Source: AP-15 sp963818695
GTDB taxonomy: Bacteria > Pseudomonadota > Alphaproteobacteria > ATCC43930 > CGMCC-115725
NCBI GenBank assembly: GCA_963818695.1
Contig: CAWFTG010000009.1
Location: forward strand, 744,001 to 808,000
Reading direction: 5' to 3'
Length of the DNA: 64,000 nt
Under the pieces are notes generated by a model. That model ran no database searches. It was given only the letters and a program-made list of their open reading frames with translations, and had not been told where the DNA came from. This document shows positions 55,493 through 63,236 of the stretch, one piece after another; the first letter of the stretch is position 1, and each line of letters starts with the position of its first letter. Both the position numbers and the translations under genes were made by a program.

Positions 55493-57976
55493 TTAAAATC
55501 TCTTCAGCAAGCGATCGATGTAGTCGAGCTCGATTTCCGGACGAGAGCGCTCGCCGGCACGGCGGCGCAGTTCGTCCAGGATTTCGCGGGCCTTTTGCAC
55601 AGTATTCTGGTCGGGGATTTTGACGTCGCCCTGATCGTAGGTTCCGTTATTTGACAACGGCCGGCCTAAGGGATCGCGCTCGACCCGGTCGCGCGGCGTT
55701 CCGTCGGTGGCGCCGACTTCGTCATCGTTCGGATTGCCCCATTGGCCCTGCATGCGGCGCTGCATCTGCTGGGCAAAGTCGCGCGCCGCCTGCTGCAGTT
55801 GGTCGAGCGCCTCGGTCTGTGGGCCAATCGCCTCGCCGGGTTGCCGGCGCTGCAACGCCTCGGTGGCGTCTCGCATCGCCCGCTCGGCACGGCCCAACGG
55901 CTCAGGGATGTCGCCAAGCCCGTCGCCCAGCCGGCGCATCATCTCGCCGAGCATGCGGCGCAGCCCCTCCTGCTGCCCTGCGGCATCGCCCAGCTGGCCG
56001 TTGGGATCCGGCTGGTCGCCTCCCTGCTGCTGCCCCTGCTGCTGGCCGCGCTGCCCCATGCGGCCTTGTTGACCCTGTTGGCCTTGCTGCTGTTGGGCGC
56101 GGAAGCTGCGGTCGAGGAGCTGTTGCTGACGCTGCATCAGCTCGCGCATGTTGCGCATCATCTGCTGCGCCTCGCTCGACCCTTGTTGCGGCATCTGCCC
56201 GGGTCTCGCCATGCGCAGGTTTTCGAGCATGTTCTGCAATTGCGACAGCAGCTCGCGGGCCTGGTCGCGCGCGCCGTTGCGGGCGAGGTCGCGCGCGCGG
56301 TCGAGCATGCGCTGCAAATCGCGGCTGCTGATCACCTTGGAGGGGTCGATCGGCTGCTGAAACTGCTCGGGATTGCGCGCCATGTTTTCGGCCAGCGCCT
56401 GCAGATAGCGGTCGAGCGCCTGCTGAAGCTCCTTCATCAACCGGTCGATCTCCGCGTCCGGCGCATTTTTGGCGAGCGCGTCTTGGAGGTCCTGCTGCAG
56501 TCGCCGCATCTCACGCTCGGCGAGCGACATGCGTCCATCCTCGATGCGCAGCGCGGTGTCCCACAGCAGTTGCTGCACTTCGGCTATCGAATTTGCGTCG
56601 TCGTTGATCCGCAAACGCTCCTCGGCAAGGCGCATGCCGAGGAAGGCCACGGTGTCGTCGCGGTAAAGCTGCGGCCGCTCGCGCAGATCGCTGAGCGTAT
56701 CGGCTACCGCCAGCCGCGACCCGGGGTCGGTCGCCAGCTCCTTGCGCTGGTCGATGATTGCGCGGGCGACCGGGTGCTCGAATTTGCGCTCCGGCAGCTT
56801 GATGCGGACCGGCTCGCTTTCGCCGGTCTGGCCGAGTGCATCGGTAGCGACGAGCCGAATCTCGACCGGCAGGCCGGCCCAGGGATGCGGCGACAAATCG
56901 TGATAGCTGGTGGCTTGCGCTTCTTTCAGGTGCAAGCCCGGCAAAGGCATATCGAGCTCGATGGTCTCTGCGGGGTTGCCGCCCTCGCGCCGGATCACCG
57001 CCTTGGCCAATTCGACCCCGTAATCATCGCTCGCCTGATAATCGATGCGCAGCGCGGCATGCGGCGTGCCTTCCGGGGTCTTTGCGAAGGCGATCTTGGG
57101 CGGGTTGTCCGGGATGATCTCGATCTGCCAGTTGCCGAGCGCCGCGCCGGCCTGGGTCACGGCGAGCTGCTTGCCGGAGGTCAAGGTCGCCGCGGCCCGG
57201 AAGTTCTGCTTGTCGACCGCGTCGAAATCACGGCTCTCCCCGTCGATCGCGAGGCGCGGCACCGCCTGGCCGCCATGCACTTGGGCGAGCAGCTTGCTGC
57301 CGGTCGGGATGCGCAAGCTCTCGGTGGTTTTCGGACGCAAGAATTGCGGCGCCAGCCCGGTATAGTCGGGCGGCGTTACCCAGGCGTCGAGGCTCGCGGC
57401 GGCAATACCCGACCTTCCGGCGATATCGGGTTTGAAGGCCCGGACGAGGCGATCGCGCCAGTCCGCGCCGGCATCGATCGCAGCGAGCAGCAACAGGATC
57501 GCCAGGACGGCGCGCAACCCTCTCGGATCACGGGCAGCAAACCCGGCCTGCGGCAGCCCGATCCGCAACCGGCGCGTCGCTGCTTCCATGCGCCGCCGGT
57601 GTGCTTCCCACAGCCCTGCCGACGCTGCGTCGAGGCGCCCGCTCGGCCGGTCGGCGAGAGCCTGCAGCGGCCGGTGTTGCAGCTCGCTCGCCTGCTCGAT
57701 GCGGCGGCGCGCGGAGAAGGCATCGGGAATGACGATTCTGCCGAATGCCGCAGCCAAGCCGCTCGCGAAAGCAGCGCCGAGGCCGAGCAGAATTGCAGCG
57801 TGCAAAAGGCTCGGCAAATTCGGCAGGACATCGAACAAGCCGAGCACGAGAAACGTGCCGAGCGCGGCGAGCGCCGGCCAGCATGGCGGCCAGATACGCT
57901 CCCAAAGCAGCGCAAAACGGGCGAGCCGCAGCCGCATCGGAAAGCGGCTACCGGATAGCGACGAGCGGTCGGTCAT
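55493..57976 (-). CDS. DUF4175 (TIGR02302-type) large membrane-anchored protein
   Basis: This 827-residue protein has two or three N-terminal membrane helices (LPNLLHA-type LPSLLHAAILLGLGAAFASG), a large periplasmic body and a glutamine/methionine-rich low-complexity stretch (about residues 590-680, e.g. QQQGQQGQQGRMGQRG). The C-terminus ends EIELDYIDRLLKRF, a family-typical end. The start overlaps lysA by ATGA. Conserved after lysA in alphaproteobacteria, probably an envelope protein, function unknown. Confidence 0.9.
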   Translation of the reverse strand: MTDRSSLSGSRFPMRLRLARFALLWERIWPPCWPALAALGTFLVLGLFDVLPNLPSLLHAAILLGLGAAFASGLAAAFGRIVIPDAFSARRRIEQASELQHRPLQALADRPSGRLDAASAGLWEAHRRRMEAATRRLRIGLPQAGFAARDPRGLRAVLAILLLLAAIDAGADWRDRLVRAFKPDIAGRSGIAAASLDAWVTPPDYTGLAPQFLRPKTTESLRIPTGSKLLAQVHGGQAVPRLAIDGESRDFDAVDKQNFRAAATLTSGKQLAVTQAGAALGNWQIEIIPDNPPKIAFAKTPEGTPHAALRIDYQASDDYGVELAKAVIRREGGNPAETIELDMPLPGLHLKEAQATSYHDLSPHPWAGLPVEIRLVATDALGQTGESEPVRIKLPERKFEHPVARAIIDQRKELATDPGSRLAVADTLSDLRERPQLYRDDTVAFLGMRLAEERLRINDDANSIAEVQQLLWDTALRIEDGRMSLAEREMRRLQQDLQDALAKNAPDAEIDRLMKELQQALDRYLQALAENMARNPEQFQQPIDPSKVISSRDLQRMLDRARDLARNGARDQARELLSQLQNMLENLRMARPGQMPQQGSSEAQQMMRNMRELMQRQQQLLDRSFRAQQQQGQQGQQGRMGQRGQQQGQQQGGDQPDPNGQLGDAAGQQEGLRRMLGEMMRRLGDGLGDIPEPLGRAERAMRDATEALQRRQPGEAIGPQTEALDQLQQAARDFAQQMQRRMQGQWGNPNDDEVGATDGTPRDRVERDPLGRPLSNNGTYDQGDVKIPDQNTVQKAREILDELRRRAGERSRPEIELDYIDRLLKRF

Positions 57977-59304
57977 GCGGCACCTCGCCTTCGCACGGGG
58001 TCCTCGGTTTTATCGGGGAGCCCGCCGGGAACACCGTTGGGGGAAAGCCACTGGGGAATGGTATCTAGAGATAGGAGCGCGTCATAGCTCGGCCGCGCCC
58101 GGATGACGGAAAAACGCTGGCCCGCAACCAGCACTTCCGGGACCAATAGCCGGCTGTTGTAGGTCGTGCTCATGACCGCGCCATAGGCCCCCGCCGCAGT
58201 GAAGGCGAGGAGGTCGCCCTCGCCGAATGGCGGCAGCTCGCGGTCGACCGCAAAGGTATCGCCGGTTTCGCACACCGGCCCAACAACGTCTGCCGGCGTG
58301 AGCGAAGCATCGGCCCGGGGGAGACGAACCGGGACAATGTCGTGCCACGCATCGTAAAGAGCCGGACGGATCAAATCGTTCATCGCGGCGTCCACGATGA
58401 GGAAACGCCTGGTGCTGCCCTCCTTTACGTAGAGCACCTGCGAGACGAGCAGCCCAGCCGCCGCCGTCAGCACCCGACCCGGCTCGAACGCCAGAGTGAG
58501 CCCGAGCGTGCCGAAGATGTCGCGCACAAGTCTCGCATAGCTCAGCGGCTCCGGCGGGCGCTCGGCACGGTAGCGGACGCCGATCCCGCCGCCGAGATCC
58601 AAACGCGCAACGGAAAATCCGAGAGCGCGCAATTCGAGGACCAGCTCGGCAACCCGCTCGAAGGCGCGCCGATAGGGCTCGAGATCGGTCAGCTGCGAGC
58701 CGATGTGCACCGCGAGCCCGACCGGCTCGATGCCGGGGAGCTGGCCGGCGAGCTCGAACGCAGGAACCGCCTCGTCAAGTTCAATACCGAATTTGCTCTC
58801 CTTCCGGCCGGTCGAAATCTTGGCGTGGGTGTGCGCATCGACATCCGGGTTTACCCGGATCGCGATGCGCGCGATCCGACCTTGGGCGCTGGTGACTTCG
58901 CTCAGGCGGCGCAGCTCGGGCACCAACTCGACATTGATCTGATGAATGCCGGCATCGAGCGCCGCCCGCATCTCCGCCGCCGTTTTGCCGACGCCGGAGA
59001 AGATGATCCGCTCTGGCGGCACGCCGGCGGCGAGCGCGCGGCGCAGCTCCCCCTCGGAGACGACGTCCGCCCCCGCGCCCAGACCAGCCATGAGGCGGAG
59101 CACGGCGAGGTTCGAGTTAGCTTTGACGGCATAGCAGATCAGCGGCCGCTCGGGTAGAAACGCATCGGCAAACCGGCGGTATTGCATGGTGAACCCGGCG
59201 GCCGAATAGAGGTAGAACGGGGTGCCGACGGCCGCCGCGATGGGCACCACCGGCAGCTCTTCGGCGTACAGCTCGCCGCCGCGATAGTGAAAAAAATTAC
59301 TCAC
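57973..59304 (-). CDS. lysA: Diaminopimelate decarboxylase
   Basis: GTG at 59304 (MSNFFHYRGGELYAEELPV) gives 443 residues. The PLP lysine is in ICYAVKANSN, GGGIGVRYRAE holds the glycine-rich loop and the catalytic cysteine is in GPVCETGDTFA. It makes lysine from meso-diaminopimelate. A longer in-frame reading to 59406 is rejected because it runs antisense-like through the lipoprotein gene. Start overlaps the lipoprotein stop by eight bases, so the set argH-lptM-lysA-DUF4175 is one transcript. Confidence 0.97.
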   Translation of the reverse strand: MSNFFHYRGGELYAEELPVVPIAAAVGTPFYLYSAAGFTMQYRRFADAFLPERPLICYAVKANSNLAVLRLMAGLGAGADVVSEGELRRALAAGVPPERIIFSGVGKTAAEMRAALDAGIHQINVELVPELRRLSEVTSAQGRIARIAIRVNPDVDAHTHAKISTGRKESKFGIELDEAVPAFELAGQLPGIEPVGLAVHIGSQLTDLEPYRRAFERVAELVLELRALGFSVARLDLGGGIGVRYRAERPPEPLSYARLVRDIFGTLGLTLAFEPGRVLTAAAGLLVSQVLYVKEGSTRRFLIVDAAMNDLIRPALYDAWHDIVPVRLPRADASLTPADVVGPVCETGDTFAVDRELPPFGEGDLLAFTAAGAYGAVMSTTYNSRLLVPEVLVAGQRFSVIRARPSYDALLSLDTIPQWLSPNGVPGGLPDKTEDPVRRRGAA

Positions 59305-59425
59305 TTGGATACGGCCGCGGATAGGTATTGGGCTCGTCCGGCGGCGCGGTCGGCGCATTCCGCTTGCCACACCCCGCCAGGGCCATAATGAACACGCATA
59401 GAGCAATTCCGGCGAGCACCCTCAC
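59297..59425 (-). CDS. lptM: LptM-like small lipoprotein
   Basis: GTG at 59425. The 42-residue peptide reads RVLAGIALCVFIMALAGC, a type II signal with lipobox LAGC, then GKRNAPTAPPDEPNTYPRPY. The KR..P..PP pattern is typical of LptM (YifL), which helps LPS-transport barrel LptD to mature. It always sits between argH and lysA in alphaproteobacteria. The start lies in the left arm of a palindromic element, and another GTG two codons on (59419) is possible. Confidence 0.75.
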   Translation of the reverse strand: MRVLAGIALCVFIMALAGCGKRNAPTAPPDEPNTYPRPYPSE

Positions 59426-59516
59426 CCGCCTCGCTGCGCTCGGCACCCTCTCCCGCAGTGCGCGCAGCGCGGAAGAGGGGGGACCCCGGCGCGTCAGCGG
59501 TCGGGTGGGTGAGGGT
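59418..59516. repeat. Inverted-repeat element between argH and lptM
   Basis: Arms ACCCTCACCCGCC (59418-59430) and GGTGGGTGAGGGT (59504-59516) pair at 12 of 13 positions. The inside holds GCGCTCGGCACCCTCTCCCG-type sequence. It is about 99 bases and resembles the elements in pyrC and gluQ. Its left arm contains the GTG start of lptM. Confidence 0.7.
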
Positions 59517-59538
59517 ACCAGGCTCGACGATCCGCCGC

Positions 59539-60939
59539 TCATTCCAAAAATCTCTTGCGCGCTTCTTGGGCCGCCGTGCGAACGCTCTCCGGAGCGGTAC
59601 CGCCAAAGCTGGTTCGGCTCGCCACTGACTTTGCGGCGTCGAGCACGTCATAGACGGTGTCGGTGATCGCCGGTTCCATCGCCTGCAATTCGCCGAGCGG
59701 CAGCTCAGCAAGCGTGCAGCCCAGCACTTCTGCGCGCTTAACGATCTGTCCCGTCGCAAGGTGGGCGCGGCGGAAAGGAAGCCCGGCGGCACGCACGAGC
59801 CAATCGGCGAGATCGGTCGCCGTTGCGAAGCCCTCTTCGGCGGCGGCGCGCAGACGCTCGCGGCAGGGCCGCATGTCGCGTACCATGCCGGCCGTCGCCG
59901 CGAGGCCGAGTTCGAGTGCGTCGACGGCCTCGAACAACGGAACCTTGTCCTCCTGCATGTCCTTGCCATAGGCGAGCGGCAGGCCTTTCATCACCGTCAG
60001 CAACGCGACCAGAGATCCGTTCAGCCGGCCGGTCTTCGCGCGCACCAGCTCGGCGGCGTCGGGGTTGCGCTTTTGCGGCATGATCGAGCTGCCGGTGGTG
60101 AACGCATCACTGAGCCCGATGAAACCGAATTCGCTGCTGCACCAGGTCACGATCTCCTCGGCGAAGCGCGACAGGTGCATGCCGGTGATCGCCGCGGCAG
60201 CGAGAAACTCAACCGCAAAGTCCCGGTCGGAAACCGCGTCGAGCGAATTTGCCGACGGGCGATCAAAGCCGAGCGCGGCGGCCGTTGCGTAACGGTCGAT
60301 CGGAAAGGAGGTCCCGGCGAGCGCGGCCGCGCCAAGCGGGCTTTCGTTGAGCCGGCGCCCGCAGTCGGCGAGCCGGCCGCGGTCGCGCCCGAGCATCTCG
60401 ACATAAGCCAGCAGGTGGTGACCGAGAGTTACCGGCTGGGCGATCTGCAGATGCGTGTAGCCCGGCATCACTGTGGCGGCTTCCGACTCGGCGCGGTCGA
60501 TCAGCGCCTGCTGCAAGTCGCGCATACCCACATCGAGGCGGTCGATCGCGCCGCGCAGCCACAGCCGCAGATCGGTCGCGACCTGGTCGTTGCGCGAGCG
60601 CGCGGTGTGGAGGCGCCCCGCCGCCGGTCCGATCAGCTCGGCAAGCCGCGCTTCGATGTTCATGTGAATGTCTTCGAGTTCGGCACTGAAAACAAAGCTG
60701 CCGCTTTCGATTTCCGTTCTGATCTGCTCTAGACCGGCGGTGATTGCCGCGCCATCTTCCGGCGACAGGATGTTCTGCGCGACGAGCATCGCGCAATGCG
60801 CTTTGGATGCCGCGATGTCTTCGGCGTAGAGGCGCTTGTCGAAATCGATCGAGGCATTGATGTGCCGCATAATCTCGGCAGGACCACCGGCAAAACGGCC
60901 GCCCCATAGCGAATTGGCCGATTTGCTCGCGCCGGTCAT
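59539..60939 (-). CDS. argH: Argininosuccinate lyase
   Basis: The 466-residue protein starts MTGASKSANSLWGGRFAGGP. Conserved blocks include HTARSRNDQVATDLRLW, PGYTHLQIAQPV and the signature GSSIMPQKRNPDAAELV with the catalytic serine loop. It splits argininosuccinate into arginine and fumarate. First gene of argH-lptM-lysA-DUF4175 and divergent from the TlpA-like gene. Confidence 0.97.
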   Translation of the reverse strand: MTGASKSANSLWGGRFAGGPAEIMRHINASIDFDKRLYAEDIAASKAHCAMLVAQNILSPEDGAAITAGLEQIRTEIESGSFVFSAELEDIHMNIEARLAELIGPAAGRLHTARSRNDQVATDLRLWLRGAIDRLDVGMRDLQQALIDRAESEAATVMPGYTHLQIAQPVTLGHHLLAYVEMLGRDRGRLADCGRRLNESPLGAAALAGTSFPIDRYATAAALGFDRPSANSLDAVSDRDFAVEFLAAAAITGMHLSRFAEEIVTWCSSEFGFIGLSDAFTTGSSIMPQKRNPDAAELVRAKTGRLNGSLVALLTVMKGLPLAYGKDMQEDKVPLFEAVDALELGLAATAGMVRDMRPCRERLRAAAEEGFATATDLADWLVRAAGLPFRRAHLATGQIVKRAEVLGCTLAELPLGELQAMEPAITDTVYDVLDAAKSVASRTSFGGTAPESVRTAAQEARKRFLE

Positions 60940-60975
60940 TGGCCGCTCTTCCCGGCACAGTGCGAGGACGAAACG

Positions 60976-61551
60976 ATGAGATCGACTATTGCTGCCGCTT
61001 TGATGCTCCTGCTCGTCTCACCTGTCCTCGGCGCGGCGGACGAGGGCGAGTCGGACGTGCCCGACCGAACCAAACTCGGCGAGTTTGTGCCCGCTTCGCA
61101 ACCGTTTGCGGCGCCGGAAGTCTCGCTTGCCGATCCCAACGGCCAGACAGTTGAACTCTCCGGGCTGCGAGGCAAGCCCGTCATCGTCAATCTGTGGGCC
61201 ACCTGGTGTGAGCCGTGTCTGCGCGAGATGCCCTCGCTCGAGCGGTTGCAGTCCCGGCTGGGCGAGCGGATCGCGGTGCTTGCGGTATCCGAAGACCGCG
61301 GCGGCGACAAGGCCGTCGAACCTTTCATCGCCAAACTCGGGCTCAAATCGGTCAAGGTCTATGTCGATCCCAAGAGCGAGGTCGGGCTCGCCTTCAAGGC
61401 AAGGGGCTTGCCGACCAGCTTTCTGATCGACCGCGAAGGCAAGGTGCTCGGCCGCGTCGAAGGCGCGGCGGAATGGGATTTACCCAAGATCCTCGGCGTC
61501 CTCGAGCCCCTCCTCTCCGGCGATGGCGTGGTCAAGGCCTCGTCCCGTTGA
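60976..61551 (+). CDS. TlpA-type thiol-disulfide reductase
   Basis: The 191-residue protein has a signal peptide (TIAAALMLLLVSPVLGAAD) and a thioredoxin fold with NLWATWCEPCLREMPSLERL (CXXC WCEPC), cis-proline GLPTSFLID. TlpA/ResA relatives reduce cytochrome c apoprotein or copper-chaperone cysteines in the periplasm. It lies upstream of, and divergent from, argH, a common arrangement in alphaproteobacteria. The last 20 bases overlap the convergent esterase gene. Confidence 0.93.
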   Translation: MRSTIAAALMLLLVSPVLGAADEGESDVPDRTKLGEFVPASQPFAAPEVSLADPNGQTVELSGLRGKPVIVNLWATWCEPCLREMPSLERLQSRLGERIAVLAVSEDRGGDKAVEPFIAKLGLKSVKVYVDPKSEVGLAFKARGLPTSFLIDREGKVLGRVEGAAEWDLPKILGVLEPLLSGDGVVKASSR

Positions 61552-62197
61552 GCACGTTCTTGAGAAACTGGCCGCCGCGCCGCAGCCCTTGGTCGTCGAT
61601 CGAGTGGCCGATGCCGACCGAGGTTACCGTCTCCACCGGCACACCGGCCGCCCTGAGCGTGGTCTCCGCCGCGGACAGCGAGGTGTACGGGACGAGCGGG
61701 TCTTCGGTGCCGTGAACCAAGAGGATGGGCGGGCGCGAGCGCAACTCGCTGGCCAGCAATTCCGGGGCGAGCAACCGCCCCGAGAAGCCGACGATGCCGG
61801 CGACCGGCTCGGCGCGGCGAAGGCCGACAAACAGCGACATCATCGTGCCTTGCGAGAACCCGACCAGCGCCAATTCGCTGCTCTCGAGCCTCCGTTCTTC
61901 GCGGGCTTCGTCGATGAACGCGTCGAGGATCGGCGCGGCCGCCCGCACCCCGCCCAATACCGCCTCCGGACTGCGATCCTGCGAGCTGAACCATTGATAA
62001 CCGTAGGGCGCCGTGTCGCAGGGGAACGGGGCGTTGGGCGACAGGAATTCGGCCTCGGGCAGCAACCTCGCCCAATAGGGTGCGAGCCCGATCAGATCGT
62101 TGCCGTCCGCCCCGAGCCCATGCAGCAATATGACCAGACGGCGTGGCTTGCCGCCCGAGGCGGGCGGGCGCGACGGTCCGGACAGGCGAGGCATCAT
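61532..62197 (-). CDS. Phospholipase/carboxylesterase (YpfH/acyl-protein thioesterase-like)
   Basis: The 221-residue alpha/beta hydrolase has LVILLHGLGADGNDLI, nucleophile LVGFSQGTMMS, acid VHGTEDPLVPY and the final histidine VGIGHSIDDQG. It suits small-ester or acyl-thioester hydrolysis. Start ATGATG gives two possible first codons. Divergent from gluQ with about 60 bases between. Confidence 0.92.
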   Translation of the reverse strand: MMPRLSGPSRPPASGGKPRRLVILLHGLGADGNDLIGLAPYWARLLPEAEFLSPNAPFPCDTAPYGYQWFSSQDRSPEAVLGGVRAAAPILDAFIDEAREERRLESSELALVGFSQGTMMSLFVGLRRAEPVAGIVGFSGRLLAPELLASELRSRPPILLVHGTEDPLVPYTSLSAAETTLRAAGVPVETVTSVGIGHSIDDQGLRRGGQFLKNVLNGTRP

Positions 62198-62255
62198 CGA
62201 CGCGGTCCTTCGAATGGCAGTCTCGACCCGGCAACCTAGCCCAGACGCGCCCCCG

Positions 62256-63176
62256 ATGTCACCCGCAGCGGCGGCTTTCGGCGCGACGGTGACGCGCTTT
62301 GCCCCGAGCCCGACCGGCTATCTGCATCTCGGCCACGTCCGCTCGGCGCTCGAGGGGTGGCGCGCGGCGCGGCGCGGCGGAGGCCGTTTTCTGCTCCGGC
62401 TCGAGGATATCGACCGGACCCGCTGCCGCGATGAATATGCCGCAGCGATCCTCGAGGAGCTCGCTTGGCTGGGGATTGATTGGGACGGGCCGGTGCGCAA
62501 GCAGTCGGAGCATTTCGACGACTACCGGCGCGCGCTCGGCAGGCTCGATGAATTGGGTGTGCTCTACCCTTGCTTCTGCACGCGGCGCGAGATTCTAGCC
62601 GAGATCGCGCGGGCCGGCGGCGCTCCGCACGGCGATGCCGGACCGCCTTATCCCGGCACCTGTCGCAGGCTCGGCAGTGAGGAGGTCGCTGCAAGGCTGC
62701 GCTCGGGAGTTGACCATGCGTTGCGGCTCGACCTGGCAGGCGCGCTCGCGCTGACCGGCCCGCTCGACTGGATCGAAGGAGAATGCCGTCGGCAGGCCGA
62801 CCCCGCTCTGCTCGGCGATGTCGTGCTCGCCCGCAAGGAGATCCCGGCGAGCTACCACATCGCGGTTACAGTGGACGACGCGATCCAAGGCGTAACCCTG
62901 GTGACCCGCGGCGAGGATCTCGCCCCAGCAACGCATATCCATCGCGTCCTGCAGGCGCTGCTCGGACTGCCGACCCCGCGCTACCACCACCACCCTCTAT
63001 TGACCGACTCGGCCGGCCGCCGCCTCGCCAAGCGCGAGGGCGCGCCGACAATCCGGTCCATGCGGCAAGCGGGGATGAACCCGAGCGAAGTCCTCGCGAT
63101 GGCCGGGGCCGCCCCTCTCCCCACCCTAACCCTCCCCCGCTCACGGGGGAGGGAAGGGTGGGGGCAAGCGGGGTGA
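62256..63176 (+). CDS. gluQ: Glutamyl-Q tRNA(Asp) synthetase
   Basis: From ATG 62256 (62214 is an alternative) the protein has 306 residues. HIGH-type motif TRFAPSPTGYLHLGHVRSAL, LRLEDIDRTRC, a zinc site CFCTRREI with PGTC, and RLAKREGAP in place of KMSKS identify GluQ, which adds glutamate to queuosine in tRNA(Asp). No anticodon-binding domain is present, as usual. After about residue 282 (VLAMAGAA) the last 21 residues (PLPTLTLPRSRGREGWGQAG) come from a palindromic element, so the natural C-terminus has been replaced. Confidence 0.94.
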   Translation: MSPAAAAFGATVTRFAPSPTGYLHLGHVRSALEGWRAARRGGGRFLLRLEDIDRTRCRDEYAAAILEELAWLGIDWDGPVRKQSEHFDDYRRALGRLDELGVLYPCFCTRREILAEIARAGGAPHGDAGPPYPGTCRRLGSEEVAARLRSGVDHALRLDLAGALALTGPLDWIEGECRRQADPALLGDVVLARKEIPASYHIAVTVDDAIQGVTLVTRGEDLAPATHIHRVLQALLGLPTPRYHHHPLLTDSAGRRLAKREGAPTIRSMRQAGMNPSEVLAMAGAAPLPTLTLPRSRGREGWGQAG

Positions 63177-63235
63177 GGGGGTAGAGGGCGGTTCCCTCGC
63201 CCCGCTTGCGGGGAAAGGGCTAGGGTGAGTGGCGC
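63121..63235 (+). repeat. GC-rich palindromic element, tandem copy at the end of gluQ
   Basis: CCCTCCCCCG (63130-63139), loop CTCA, CGGGGGAGGG (63144-63153) with flanks CCCCACCCTAA and AAGGGTGGGGG. It is the same element as in pyrC in the opposite sense. A second, weaker hairpin (CCCCGC-TT-GCGGGG) follows near 63200-63217. The first part is translated as the end of GluQ. Confidence 0.88.
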
Positions 63236-63236
63236 T

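Noticed and set aside
55742..57958. A 738-codon plus-strand frame opposite the DUF4175 gene
   Set aside because: Leu/Ala/Arg-rich mirror translation. The minus-strand gene has family ends and operon coupling.
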